From Glandiceps talaboti (taxonomy: Eukaryota > Hemichordata > Enteropneusta > Spengelidae): DNA of 64,000 bases. Numbering within the stretch: the stretch's first letter is position 1; each line of letters starts with the position of its first letter. The notes below the pieces were generated by a model, which did no database searches, was not told the DNA's origin, and worked only from the letters and a program-made list of their open reading frames with translations. The position numbers were made by a program, and so were the translations under genes. This document shows positions 1 to 12,794 of the stretch, one piece after another. Location: positions 12,877,043-12,941,042 of the forward strand of contig NC_135562.1 in the NCBI RefSeq assembly GCF_964340395.1. Reading direction: 5' to 3'.

Positions 1-1572
1 AGTGATTTTAAACGCTAGGCTAAATTGAAGTATGGCTAACTTAAACTGGCATAAGCTGACTATATAATCTATTCGATTTGATTTGATTTGAGGGAAAATA
101 CTTACGTCAAACAATATTTAACTATGATATAATGTTCGTGTCGTCGCAAGCCTTCAATTGCAGTGAAATCGGATTCTCGGGTTGAAGCAAACTGGTTCAG
201 CGGTTTCCTTGACATTTTATGCGTACAATCAAAGCATCGAATCTTAAATATGTTATTCCTAAATACCAGCATCGATTGCAAATTCTGCCGATAGCAAGTG
301 ATAGTTAAATATGTTTCAGTAATTAGAATACAACATATATCTTTTAAATAATATACACCAAAAGTAATTATGCAACAAAAAAGTGCAAACTCATCTCGTG
401 CCCCTCTAAAGTAAGTGTAAAAAACGAATTGCCCGTGAACTTGTTGCATAATTGGCTACCTCCCTCCCTTTCAATACTCGTCAAAGAATCGCTCCACTGT
501 CAACCGTTCCCTTCTGGTAACTAACAACAAACCTCAAATAGCACCAAGAAAGACACGTATGCTCTGCCCACAAGTAATCTGATTGGTCCAAACAAGCGTT
601 TGAAATCATATGACTTCTAAATTATATCCCAAGTCAGGTGAAATAAACATTGTGCAAATTCGCCGTTAGGGTGTTATTTGTTTTTACCCCTACCATATCC
701 AGACAATCTTTAACGATGTCAACTGAAACTTTTTGTCAATATCATAACAAGCGAATTAGAATATAACAGATAATACAACTCTCAAAGATAAGTGGTAGCA
801 GTTTGTCTCAACTACTGCAGTAATATGCGTAAAACCAATAAATCATCTCACCTATCTATAACCTGACGTTGCTACGGCGTGCAACAAACGTCAGACTTCT
901 TATGCACATAATATAAGATCTAATTATTGGATTAAAACATTAACAAATTTGACGTTTGTTGCACATCTACTTGGTTCAGAAACCATGTACCTCTATAATT
1001 CAACACAAGTTCATATCATCGTCTCCGTACCTATGACATGACATATGCGATTCAATAAGGTATGTACAAGTCAGTCTGTAGTGTAGGTTACGCTGACACT
1101 CGCCGTTGGAGGCTCTCCGTCACTCGGGTGGTCTTGTAGGCAGATCCTCCAGCGGCGTGAGTATGGGTAACCGAGACAAGTCAGTCTGTATTATGTGACA
1201 CCCTTTGGGGGAGATAGTATAGAAGTGCGGCCGACTCTGGGATTTATCGTCTATTTTGTGACGGCGTGGTGTCTGTTTGTGGAAGTTGGCACGTTCAGTG
1301 GGAATAAACAGACGCCCAATTGCAAAGACGAGAGAATAATCTGCTTGCTGTACAAATTGTTCTATTCTACCTTTACTACTAAGGAAAGCAAGCTATCAGC
1401 AAATTAAGTTACACACAAACTAATCTTAACTTTTACAAACAACAGGTTGATATAAGCCATAATTGGCCGTTTATGTAAATTACACTCACAGAAATATGGC
1501 ATCTCTGATAGTGTCTACGATAGCAAGGTTTCTTCGAGTAGCCTAACACTCAACCTCATTCAGTGTTTATGT
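1..1572. repeat. Segmental repeat, copy A
   Basis: This block is clearly similar along its length to 6870-8490 (copy C), and its middle part is similar to 3985-4440 (copy B). Shared landmarks are the ATTCGCCGTTA segment, the GACGTTGCTACGGCGTGCAA segment and the ATCTCTGATAGTGTCTACGA segment. The short open frames inside it are not conserved between copies, so I see no gene. The copies differ by many substitutions and small indels, so the duplication is not recent. A short piece of the same family (around 1420-1590) recurs at 29520-29690, which suggests part of it is a dispersed element. Confidence 0.8.
1081..1178. mobile_element. Foldback element with 12-bp target duplication (copy in A)
   Basis: This is an imperfect palindrome of about 98 bp. 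Its outer arms pair around GGTTAC and GTAACC, and inner arms pair around GCCGTTGG and CCAGCGGC. It is flanked on both sides by AGTCAGTCTGTA (1069-1080 and 1079-1090), the pattern expected of a target-site duplication. The same insertion with the same flanks is at 7999-8097, so it entered before the block was duplicated. Confidence 0.65.
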
Positions 1573-2989
1573 TATCTTGATTACAGATTATATCTGCAAT
1601 AGTTTCAATACTTAGTGTGTATCTTTGCATGCTGATATGTCTACTAAGTCTTAGAAATGACAATGCGGCATAACATTGTACTGAAATATGCACACAAAAT
1701 TGCACCCAACCACATGTACTGGTATACTCAGCCTGTGCCCCTTTATTTGTGAGATTAGTGCAGCCTGTTATCAATGAATGTGATACGTGCACTTGCCTCA
1801 CTCATTTGTTCAGGAATTTACACTTTTAGGTATGGCTTCACGTTTTGTTTTGTTTTAATTTTAAGATTGTTTGATATTCTTTGCAAATACTTAAGGAAGA
1901 CTTTTATAGCAAGTGATAATTGAATTTTCTCTCTATTACGGAGGCTAGTGTTTTTTGACTTTTTGTATTGTTGTATGTATTGCTGTATTTGCAAAACACT
2001 ACTTAAGCAGCCATAATATGGTAAACGAAAGTTCCAATTCAAGGCCAGTATGTCACTTCCACCCGAATTTATGCCAGCTCGTTCGTGAAAGTGAATGAAA
2101 CCAACGTACTTTATTCTTGTTAAACATCTTATTCAAATTGTTATTAAACATGGTAAATTCACATGGCATCCCTTCCCATTCAATGATGGATCTGTCAATC
2201 AATGAATCAATTAATTGATTGATTGATTGATTGATTATCAGTTAGTTTGTCAATTTATCTATTGATCTATGGGTGTGTGTGTATATGTGAGTAGATGTTT
2301 ACTGTTTGAACACAATCTACACCACTCACAGCTATTACAGTTGCTCCACGATTATATATGCCAAAAATCCAGCGATAGGAAAAAGACGTTAGCCAAAAAG
2401 CCTACACGACTGAATTCTAAGCTAGTTATTTTTACTTGGAGCTCAGAAGATAATGATGTCATCTGGAGCTAGTTTCGATACGTGCATTGGTAACAAAGGC
2501 AGGTCGCCTTTGATAACAATAGATCGTATACCTATATAAATGGCTATGTCTGAGCTGTAGCTGACAATAGCACCCTAATTGTGTATACAGCAAATGGTTT
2601 GTGAACAGTCCCGGGGATTTTATTCAATGTAGTCAGTATAAACCTCGCTGCCGAGTACTACACATTACACTCCTATCAAGTATTGTTATTGTGAGCTGGG
2701 TTTTCTTTTTCTTTTCAACGATTCGACAGTGCTCCTTTTGTTATAGTTGTGTTAGAAATGTGTGGCATGAATCAATTTTTTTTTCAGTCCCGACTTTATT
2801 AATATGTAAAAGTCGAATAAAGCAAATTCGCCCTTCGCACCCCATCTTAACAATAAGGAGCTCACGTTGGAAAGAAGAGATATGTGTGTTTTCATTGTCG
2901 ACGTCAATGGTTATTAACATTGCTAGCCGTATGCGTATAACCTGAACATCAGTAACCCCTATTGTTATTTTGACAACTTCGGCATTACA
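1573..2989. other. Non-coding, no recognised element
   Basis: I see no gene here. A short TTGA/GATT microsatellite lies at about 2208-2237. The open frames are under 120 codons and resemble nothing I recognise. Confidence 0.6.
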
Positions 2990-4005
2990 GAGAAAAATGT
3001 CTATATTATGACAATGTATGAAATAAAGAAGAAAAAACATCATTACATCGGTCATCACATGAAACAATGGAAAAGAACTACATTTGTCATCCATTGTATT
3101 TTCATTAGTTATGCTGTTGCCATGGTAAGCATATCATATAATACACGATGATATATAAAGTGACAATTGGGTGAGAAATGGATATTTCTTTCTTTCTTTA
3201 AAAAAAAAATTCTACACATGAGAAAATACAATATGAAACAACATAGGCCAAGTCTATTTTGTAATTGAATTATTGCAATAGTTACTATAATATGGGAACT
3301 GAAATTCCACCACGATTGAGAAGTTTCTCAAGAAAAAATATTGAATTATATTTTACATGCATATACAATATCATTGAATTATAATTCTATTTATGCTCAT
3401 ACCTACTATTATGCTACACAAACATTCCATTACAACTACAATTTATAGCAAGGAACATATTAAGGGACTGCACACAAATTACAAGGGGAGGGGGTCGGAG
3501 ATTTTCAGAAGTTCAATGTGTGCAAAAAAATGAACCCCCCACCACCACCACCATCACCCAGAATATGTACAAATATTACGGACCCTCCCAATTCCTCTCA
3601 CTGGAATGTGTTAGGCCAAGTCAAAAATAAGTATTCCGATAAAGCCCACCAAACTTTGTTTAGGCCGACTACCATAAACATTTTTTTACATTCAAAAATA
3701 GTGAGAATTTACTCAAATGGTAAAAACTTGTATTTGTCATTCAAAATTGTCAAATTGGTAATAATTTACTTCTATTTACGTGTAAATTGCCTTACCAAAG
3801 TATCATTGGACATTATTTGAATAAAATCACATCTCATAGAAACCAGATCGTTTAAGACGAATTTATACAGTACACTCTGCATACATTATTCATGACTAAT
3901 TGTCCTTATTTATTTATTTCGTTTTCACCCCATTAAACTACCACAGACGCGGTGTGAATATTGAGTATCTCGTCGTAGGGTCGAAGCAGTTTCTCAACAA
4001 AAAAT
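2990..4005. repeat. Segmental repeat, upstream block P1
   Basis: Similar to 5565-6410 (P2). Shared landmarks include TTTTCATTAGT followed by GTTGCCAT, the AAGTTCAATGTGTGCAAAA segment with a C-rich run, and the TTTCTCAACA end. P1 directly precedes copy B and P2 precedes copy C. The original repeat unit therefore probably included both blocks. Confidence 0.7.
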
Positions 4006-4440
4006 GAAGTAAAACAAGCGTTTGAAATGGTATCACTTCTCAATTTACATAAGTCAGGTGAAATAAACATTGTGCAAATTCGCCGTTAAGGGTGTTATTT
4101 GTTTTTACCCCTACCGTATCCAGACAATCTTTAACGATGTCAACTGAAATGTTTTGTCAATATCATAACAAGCGAATTAGTATATAAGAGATAATACAAC
4201 TCTCAAAGATGAGTGGTAGCAGTGTGTCTCAACTACTGCAATAATATGCCTAACACCAATAAATCGTCTCACCTATCTATGACCTGACGTTGCTATGGCG
4301 TGCAACAAACGTCAGACTTCTTATGCACCTAATATAAGAGCTAATTATTGGATTAAACATTAACAATATTCGACTCGTTGCATATTTACGTCGTTTATGT
4401 CGAACATCAGGTGATTGACGAAACATGCGATTCAAAAAGA
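3985..4440. repeat. Segmental repeat, copy B (partial)
   Basis: Corresponds to about 590-1055 of copy A, in the same orientation, including AAATAAACATTGTGCAAATT and TGCAACAAACGTCAGACTTC. Similarity stops near 4440, just before the place where copies A and C carry the foldback insertion. Confidence 0.75.
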
Positions 4441-4719
4441 TCGTACTAGCATGGAAACCCAGGAATCGACAATCATAAAAGGGACGAAAGCTAAATTTAA
4501 AATGGGGGTGTATGGATTTTAAAAGGTACTACTGGATGTATACTTAGCCAGAACTTGCATTTGACTAATACAATTGGCAATGTCGGTGTTTCAATTCAAT
4601 GGTCAATAGTATCGTTTTTTGCTGATGTGATGTCATTGATATGCATGTTGACAGGATAAACTTTACAAAATGAAGGGGGAATTCATATGTTGTATGTAGA
4701 GTGTAGAAGAAAGTTGAAG

Positions 4720-4975
4720 TCCCGTCGCTGCCGTTTGTTTTTGAGTGGCTAAATTCCTTCGGCAAGATTTGAACCACGACTGTGCCTCAGTCAAACCAGC
4801 TATATAACTGGGAACCTGGTAGGATAGAGGTTGCAGTATCATTGATTTAATCCTATGCGCTTATTAAGGCTGCAATGGATTGTACGCTCCCCGGGGAGTT
4901 GAGGAAGTATAAAGTGCCGTTGTGCCACTATAGATCTGTGTCAGGGGTAATAATTGCAAAGCAAAATGAGAAAGG
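4720..4975 (+). mobile_element. tRNA-derived SINE, 5'-truncated copy
   Basis: Matches the body of the fuller SINE at 60222-60530. Shared landmarks are the GCAAGATTTGAACCA, TGTGCCTCAGTCAA, GGATAGAGGTTGCA and GGATTGTACGCTC segments. The tRNA-like head is missing except for its last bases, as usual for 5'-truncated LINE-mobilised SINEs. The small open frame at 4875-5105 overlaps it and is not a gene. Confidence 0.7.
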
Positions 4976-5446
4976 GCTTTATAAATACCAACATGATTTA
5001 ATATTATCATTATTTGAAGAATCGAATCAGAAAAATAAATACACGAAAACTAACCGTGCCTTATTTCGTAAAATGGAAAACATCATTCCCATCAGCACTC
5101 GCTAAGAACAGTGGTTTATTTACCTTTCAAGCACTCGATAGTTTTTCTTTTCTTAGGCGTCTGTAAGGAATCGTCGATTTGAGGTGAACAAACTAAACCT
5201 TTGAAATGTTTGACAGTCAAACGGTGGGTGTCGACAATAAAGCAAACTGACTCTTCGTGACCCTATATTTAGTATAAGGAGTTCGTGACAGAAATACGTG
5301 GTTTGTTCTGTCGACAGTGGTTACTAGGCTTATCGCTGCTTGCCTTAGTATACTCGTATGAAAGGGAACTTGAAAATCAATAAACAATATCAGTGTGTAA
5401 GCTAGGGTTTAAGGGTTTAGTGTACAATACATTGTACCATAATCTA

Positions 5447-5520
5447 GGTTAGGAACCCTGGTAAAGTGACTTGGGAACTCAGGTAGAATTTACCTGCTTT
5501 ACAAACTGTACACAAAACAC
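5447..5520 (+). repeat. Solo copy of the 72-bp unit
   Basis: Contains GGAACCCTGGTAAAGTGACT, then GGGAACTCAGGTAGA and a nearby ACAAAACACTG. These are the landmarks of the 72-bp unit arrayed at 54761-54985. The sequence is thus dispersed and also tandemly amplified. Confidence 0.6.
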
Positions 5521-5564
5521 TGCCTACAGTTACATGTACTTAAGCTATAAGTATTGCAGATAAA

Positions 5565-6410
5565 GATGTCTGTTTTATGACGAAGTGTGGAATAAAGAAA
5601 AATAACATTCGCTCTGTCACCGTAGAGGGAGAATAAAAAACAAAGACATTTTGTCATGCATTATCTTTTCATTAGTGATGTTGTTGCCATAGTAAGCGTA
5701 TCCAAAACACGGCGGTCTTTAGTGGCAATTTGGGCACACTTAACTAAAACAAACAAACAAACTTTACTGTGTCTTTCTACATATGAAAAGATACAATATG
5801 AAACAACAGAGCCTAAGTTTGAAGAAAAAAAATTCAATTATAATTTACATACATATACAATATCATCGAATTATAATTATATTTATGCTGATAACTACTA
5901 TGCTACACAGGACCATATTAAGGGTCTGCATATAAACTATAAGGGGAGGAGCCGGAGGTTTTCAGAAGTTCAATGTGTGCAAAAGATTGACACCCCCCCC
6001 CTTCAAGACTATACATAAATATTACTGACCCTCCCGCTTCTCTTTCATTGGAATATGTGTTACGCCTTAAGTCAAAAATAAATGATTCCAATACCCCAAT
6101 CGACCTTTGTTTAGGCAGCTGGCGCTAAACATTTTTTACATTGTAAAAAGGATAAATATAGTAAGAATTTACTGAAATGGCAAAGACTTTTATTTGTCAA
6201 AATGGTGAAAGTTTACCTTGCCAAAGTATCATTGGACATTGTTTTTAAATCGCGTCCAAAAGATCTTTTAAGATGAATTTATGAAGTACACTCTGCAAAC
6301 TGTGTTCAACTACTTATTTCGTATACACCTCAGTAAACTACCTGAGAAGTATTGTGTGCAGTGAGTGTATTGTCCGAGGGTTGAAGTAATTTCTCAACAT
6401 AAATAAAATA
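5565..6410. repeat. Segmental repeat, upstream block P2
   Basis: Second copy of the block at 2990-4005, diverged but colinear. The 120-codon open frame at 5656-6018 lies inside it and is not kept open in P1, so I do not call it a gene. Confidence 0.7.
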
Positions 6411-6869
6411 AATTCCGACCTACCTACTCTATTTTCAGAAGCCATGTCATCGGAAAAAAACAACAATTATTTTATCAATCTTGCCTTATCAAGATATCAT
6501 TGCATGAAACTTATTACCTCCCCAAAATACACCTGCCCCTCCCTCTAGCTACAATTTGTGTCCAGTCCCTATTGTGGGTTCACCTAAGGATAACATGTAA
6601 ACAATTCCGCGAATTCAAAATGAAAGTAAAAGAGCTGAGTATTTAAACAAAGTGTTAATCCGTAAACAAGTTATTATTGACCTGCCTAATTAACTCTTTA
6701 AATAATTGACATCAATTCCCAAAAACAAGAATTGTTATAAATAGCCAAGGAAACAAACTTGGACATGTACAGTACAGTGCATGCGAGCTATAACCCCAAG
6801 CCCATATACAAATCATTACATAAGGTACGTGCATTCTTCAATCAATGTATAGATACGTGCGACAACCTG
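6411..6869. other. Non-coding spacer
   Basis: No gene or clear element. The CCCCTCCCTCTAGC...ACAATTTGTGT stretch near 6540 is roughly the reverse complement of the G-rich segment near 3470-3500, a small inverted similarity within the repeat cluster. Confidence 0.5.
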
Positions 6870-8490
6870 GGTGATTTCAAACGCTATTGAAGTATGGCTA
6901 ACCTGAAGTGGCTTTAGCTGATCGACTATACAATCTATTTGATTTGAGTGAAAAATACGTACGTCAAACTATATTTAACTTATACTATAATGTTCATGTC
7001 GTCGTAAGCTTTCAGTTGCAGTGAAATCGTATTCTGGTGTACGTTGTAGCACACTGGATAATATTACAATGGTTTCCATGACATTTTATGCGTAAAATCA
7101 AAAGCATCGAATCATAAATGTATTCTTCCTAAATACCCGGTTTGAAATCTGGATCTTCCGATAGCAAGTGATAGTTAAATATGTTTCAGTAATTAGAATA
7201 CAACGTATCTATTTTAATATACAACAAAAGTAATTACCCAACAAAAAAGCACAAACTCAGCTCATGTCCCTATAAGATTATTGTAAAAAACGAATTGGCC
7301 GTGAGCTTTTTAAAAATTGTCTACCTACCTCCCTTTGAATACTCGTCAAAGAATGGCTCAACTGTAAACCGTTCTCTGCTGGTATAACTACACGTAACCA
7401 ACAACAAACTTTAAGTACCACTAAGAAAGATACGTATGCTCTGCCCAGAAGTAATCTGATTGGTCCAAACTGATATGATATCGCTTCTAAATTTATAACA
7501 CGAGTCCGATGGGAAAAAAATCGTGAAAATACGCCGTAAATGGCGTTATATTTTTTTATTTACACCTACCGTATTTAGGCAATCTTTAAATTTAGCGATG
7601 TCAACTGAAATGTTTTGTCAATCGAATTAGAATATAATTGATAATACAGTTAAACAGTTGGTACCAGTGGGTCTCAACCACTGCAGTAATATGCATAACA
7701 TCAATAAATCATCTCACCTATCTATAACCTGTCGTTGCTGCGGCGTGCAATAAACGTCAAACTTCTCATACACCTAATATAAGAGCTAATTATTGGATTA
7801 AACATTAACAAATTCGACGCTTGTTGCCTGTTTTCTTGATTCACTAACCATGTACCTCTATATAGTTCAACAAAAGTTCATATCGTCGTCTCCGTACTTA
7901 ACGTTTTGTCGTTCTGTGGTTGGATTTCTGATGATTACTCCTATGACATGAAATATGCGAGTCAAGAAGGCCGTACTGTATGTACAAGTCAGTCTGTAGT
8001 CTCGGTTACCAAGACTCTCGCCGTTGGAGGCACTCCCTTCCTTGGGTTGCTCTAGTAGGCAGATCCCCCAGCGGCCTTAGTCAGGGTAACCGAGACTAGT
8101 CAGTCTGTATGTGATACCCTTTGGTGAGATGGTATAAAATGAGACCGACTCCGAGAATTATCGTCTATTTTGTGACGACTTGCTGTGGGAAGCTGGCAAG
8201 TTCAGGAGGAATAAACAGACGCCAAATTGCAAAGACGGGAGAATAATCAGCTTGCTGTAAAAATCATTCTAACGTTACAACTATATGGATAGCCAGCTAT
8301 CAGCAAACTAAGATAGACACAAACTAAGATTTACTTTTACAAACAACATGTTGATATAAGCCACAAACGGACGTTGGTGTAATTACATTCACAGAAATGT
8401 GGCATCTCTGATAGTGTCTACGATAGCAAGATTTCTTCAAGCGGTTGAACATGCAACCTCATTCAGTGTTTACATTATCTTGATTACAGA
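6870..8490. repeat. Segmental repeat, copy C
   Basis: Full-length partner of copy A (1-1572), in the same orientation. It carries the same foldback insertion and the same end (ATCTCTGATAGTGTCTACGA, then TTATCTTGATTACAGAT). It has no conserved open frame. Confidence 0.8.
7999..8097. mobile_element. Foldback element with 12-bp target duplication (copy in C)
   Basis: The arms GTCTCGGTTACC and GGTAACCGAGAC are perfectly complementary, with GCCGTTGG/CCAGCGGC inside. AGTCAGTCTGTA flanks both sides (7987-7998 and 8098-8109). About 99 bp long and non-autonomous; no transposase is visible. Confidence 0.75.
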
Positions 8491-10107
8491 TGATATTTGC
8501 ATAACCAAGGGACCACTATCACCCACTCAACAATAGTTTGTGACTGTCTTTGCTTGCTGATAGCTCTATCTTTGCAGTAGTCTTACAAACAAAACTGCAG
8601 CATAGCACTTAACTGAACCAAGACAACACTATTTTCGCAGCATCGACTGTTCCACTTCATATCCATATTATGTTATTTATTTTAATGCTACAAAGCTTTA
8701 TGCAAAGACTGCCAGGAATCAAGAGATTAAGGCCGGGTATCGGTGATGTCATCGCCAGAGTTTTTATCCCTTCCCCATACACCGTTGCAGGATTCATTGA
8801 ATTGCTGCGATAAAATATAGAGGACAAATTACCCAAATTAAAAAAGCCCTATTTACTCGTACTGTGTGGTTAACAATTGTGTTCTTTGACGTAAAGCCCT
8901 CACCACGCCTGTAAACGCTGGTTTACTATTTAGATCAAAGAGCGTGATGTCAATTTATGCAAAGTCATCGTTCTTGTTGATTGTCTTGTTTTTCCTTTTG
9001 TTTTTGTTTATTTCAATGAAAGTAAACAATTCAATGAAGATGTTCCGAAGTTTTAAGTAATTGCTCTCAGCTCACTCGAGTACTTATAAAGAGAAACTGT
9101 TGGACAAATTTAATTGTATGAGCTGTGACTTCGTCGAAAAGTAATTGATGTGTTGATTTATCTTACTACGTCGACTCCATTCATAGGAGCTGTGTTGGTA
9201 GACATGTTTACGTCATGTGTGTAGGCGCAAGCTACACCACAACTGTAACCATTATAACAATGTTGGGTCCAGATTTGTACAGTAAAAATGAATTGACGCA
9301 ATATAAATATATATTTGTATATTGGGCTTTCCCTTGTGCCTTGCCAGATCATGTCCAGTACTACAGTCCCATCATAACAAACATATTACCAGTGAATCTC
9401 ATGCACACTGACAACGTTAATTTTCATTGCCTACTACTAAGTGTAAATGTAAATGTAAATGACATTATTTATGAAAATGACTGTCTACAGCTAAAAACTA
9501 CTTCAACAAGGTTTAAAGGAAAACTGCATTTCGTTATTATTTTAGGTACACTATGATGCAATATTTGAAGATTGCACCCTTCAGACTTTGCTCACCTGCC
9601 GGATATCATTAATTATGCAACTTTACTCATTTACAAAGTCAGCTCCATTCAGTATCGCAAAGGTTGAGAAACTAAGCAACATGCCTATACAGACTATAGC
9701 ATATCTGACATTAGTGCCAGGTTTGGTTGAAATTGAAATTTGATATCGACCCTTGAATTACATGTCTGAATACACGTGGCAGCATAGACAGATTCACATC
9801 CAATATAGCACTCTATAATGGGCAAAAAGCAATGGATACATCAACAATTTCTATATATGTTTTCTGGTATCACCAGTGCATGTACCACATTATATGGAAT
9901 TTGAAGCCTGCACTCTTAAGATTACTAATTACTGAATATGATTAATTATGCAAATGACTCAATGATATTTATAGGAGATTTACCAAAACCTAATTGGTTC
10001 ATGCCATTAGCATGAGGAAGATGCAGGAGTTATTGAGATTTTGTGTCCAGACAGGCATAAAGACACAAAGACAGATGGACAGACACATACACGCACACAT
10101 TCGTGCA

Positions 10108-10164
10108 TGCATGCATGCATGTATGTATGTATGTATGTATGTATGTATGTATGTATGTATGTAT
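10108..10164. repeat. ATGT microsatellite
   Basis: Tetranucleotide run (GCAT)n then (GTAT)n. Overlapping frames of poly-CMYV/HTYI type are artefacts of the repeat. Confidence 0.95.
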
Positions 10165-12385
10165 TTATGCAAAAGCATAACATAACGTCCCCTTATGGAT
10201 GGCAAAAAAGGGCTCAAAAATATTGTAGTACATACCCGGAGTAATTTCCTTTGATATATTAACCAGTAATGTCATAAATGGATCTAGTCTTTCTTTCGCT
10301 GATTGGGCCATACCAAATGGCCATGGAGTTGCCATGATCACTTGGGTATATCAAGAGGCTGTAGGAAGACAAAATACTATCAATTTATTTTGTAATGCAT
10401 AGTTATAGCAAAGATTCAAGGAGGGGTATTAATATTTGGAGAGTTGGGTCTTGGGACACTACCAGCTACCATACAATAGTATTATGTATTGAAAATAAAA
10501 TTGGAAATTGATATCCATCAATGTTGCTATTTTGACGGAAAACTTTACTTGCTGGTATGTTTATATTTCTGATAATGGTTGTCATGGCTGCTATGCACAC
10601 TTATTTTTGAATGTCACTCTCTTGACTACCCATCAATGTTGTTTCTTTTCTAGAAGATATCCAGTGTGACATTTGGCTTTTGCTAAGGAGGTGGTCTTTA
10701 TTATGATAATATGGTAAAGTAAAGAGGACTTACACTCTCCTAATAGATTTTTTCTGTCACAATCATCACTTAATATTACGTTACAGAGAAATTGTTGACA
10801 AATAAAAATATACTTCAGAGCATCCAAGACCAATGACGCACATATGAGGCTCATTTGTATTCGTATTTTGAATGCTAATTCCCTTACTTTGACTACTGCC
10901 AACACAGTAATTTCTGGAAAATATTACCATTTGTCTGTTGACATGATTGTGATATTTGATGATAACATGCACAATGCAATTATGTTGTCAATTTGAAATG
11001 AACAATCCCTGACAACCGTCAATATTATACCCTTCCAATGATGTTATGGAATGGTCTTAGTTGCTCGGCACATTGCTTTGGAAGTCAAGACTCGACTTAC
11101 AAATTACATGGCAACTGAATGGGATACCAGGAAAGTACATTTTCATTTTCACTTGCCTGTCCAGGTAACTAAAATTTGGTCAATATACCAAGTTTAACAC
11201 ATACTCTATTCCCATATTACATATGTACCTAGAATGCAATACTGAAAAGGTTATCCTATAACTTTAACAGATTCTACCAACTTTCACTGGCTGGTGACCA
11301 TGGATTTTGTTCGAATGATGTATATGATGTCTAGATCTATCTCAACATCAAACCTTGTGATCAGGTTCACTGATAGTTCTGACTCGCTTTGTAAGTGCCA
11401 CAACTATGCACGATTATCAATTAATTATCAATGATTAATTGACCTTTAATCGACATTTACCAAAATGAAATGTGTTACAGATGACTTGATAACACTTGCA
11501 AACGAATAATGCTATAAAAGGGTCTGTCGCAAACTGCATCGGCACACATTCGCTGAGTGCTGAGACACGGAAACCGGAAGTATTCCATGCAATGGTCATG
11601 ATTTGAATGGGCTGCTTTGTTCTGAAGGCGGAGTGAGTCACGTGACAGGTATCCTCCTTCCTCTAGTGATTATCTATTGCTAAAGTGAAACAATCACATC
11701 TTGTATGTTTACTCTCTTGTCATTTTGTGACTAACATGTGCTTTGTATAGGCAACATTCTTTACAGATTGATTACATTACGATATACCACATACTCATGA
11801 TATTGGACAAACTAGGACTCATGAACGAAAAAAAAACGCGCCGAAATTTCCTTTGAAATATTAAAAATATGCTTCCCGAAATCGCCGTAAAATCAGTATT
11901 GCTACAAATAATTTGTAAATTTGATTTACCGGCAAGAAAGAAGAGAAATCAGTTGAGGTCTAGGTTTCTACAGTATCGAAAATAGTGATTGTGATGAAAG
12001 TTACAGTGAGTTGAAAATACCCTAAAATACGGCCCGTTAGCAGCCATTCAAAGTGTAACCGTCGCAGTCCAATTAGGTTAGACTACAAATATGGACGTTG
12101 TGGTCTTGCTCTAAAAAGACAAGTAAGATATGTACTCGTACTTACATGTAAGTGGGGCTTTCCAAATGAAACGGAAAATACAAGTATCAAATAAATATTT
12201 ACATATACGAATACTGAATGTAGCGAGATTATTTCACTGAATGGTGGTATTAGATCAACCATATAACTTTGAGAGTGTGTATAAGCGAACATATATTCGG
12301 CGTTTGGGCGAACACGATGGTCAGTGTCTCGTGGGAATTTCCCGTTGTATGTATTAGTAATTCTTCCGGTTCAACCCCATAAAAT

Positions 12386-12488
12386 CATAGGCACTCAAAT
12401 CAATGTGTAGAAAAAAATATGTGTTGTATGTAAATAAGACTTACATACAATTTTTTTTTAATCATACACATTGATTCGAGTGCCTGTG
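12386..12488. mobile_element. Small MITE, GGCACTC family
   Basis: The terminal arms AGGCACTCAAATCAATGTGT and ACACATTGATTCGAGTGCCT are inverted repeats. An inner hairpin TTGTATGTAA/TTACATACAA sits in the middle. A relative lies at 40388-40507. About 103 bp, no coding capacity. Confidence 0.7.
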
Positions 12489-12727
12489 CATAAAATGATC
12501 AGTAAATGGTCCTTCATAAACGTTTCCAGTTCAAAGTGTGCAGAACTTTGGAATTTTCCCGAAACATATATCTAATTCTTGTACTGGTAAAATAAAAGAT
12601 CATGCAGTTAACTACATACATTTCTGCTTTGTAAAATGTAATAAAAGACAGCAACGCAACGCACGCAGGGCGCATTGCGACACTATCAATATAACTTGAA
12701 GTTCTTACACAACTCTTCTCCTCCTCC

Positions 12728-12794
12728 CCCTTCTATCTCTCTCTCTACATCTCTCTCGCTCTTCTCTCTCTCTCTTTCTCTCTCTCTCTCTCAA
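12728..12794. repeat. CT-rich microsatellite
   Basis: Pyrimidine tract with (CT)n runs on the + strand. Confidence 0.9.

Noticed and set aside
9215-9556. 113-codon frame
   Set aside because: Hydrophobic, low-complexity near its end (repeated VNVN), no recognised motif, no splice context.
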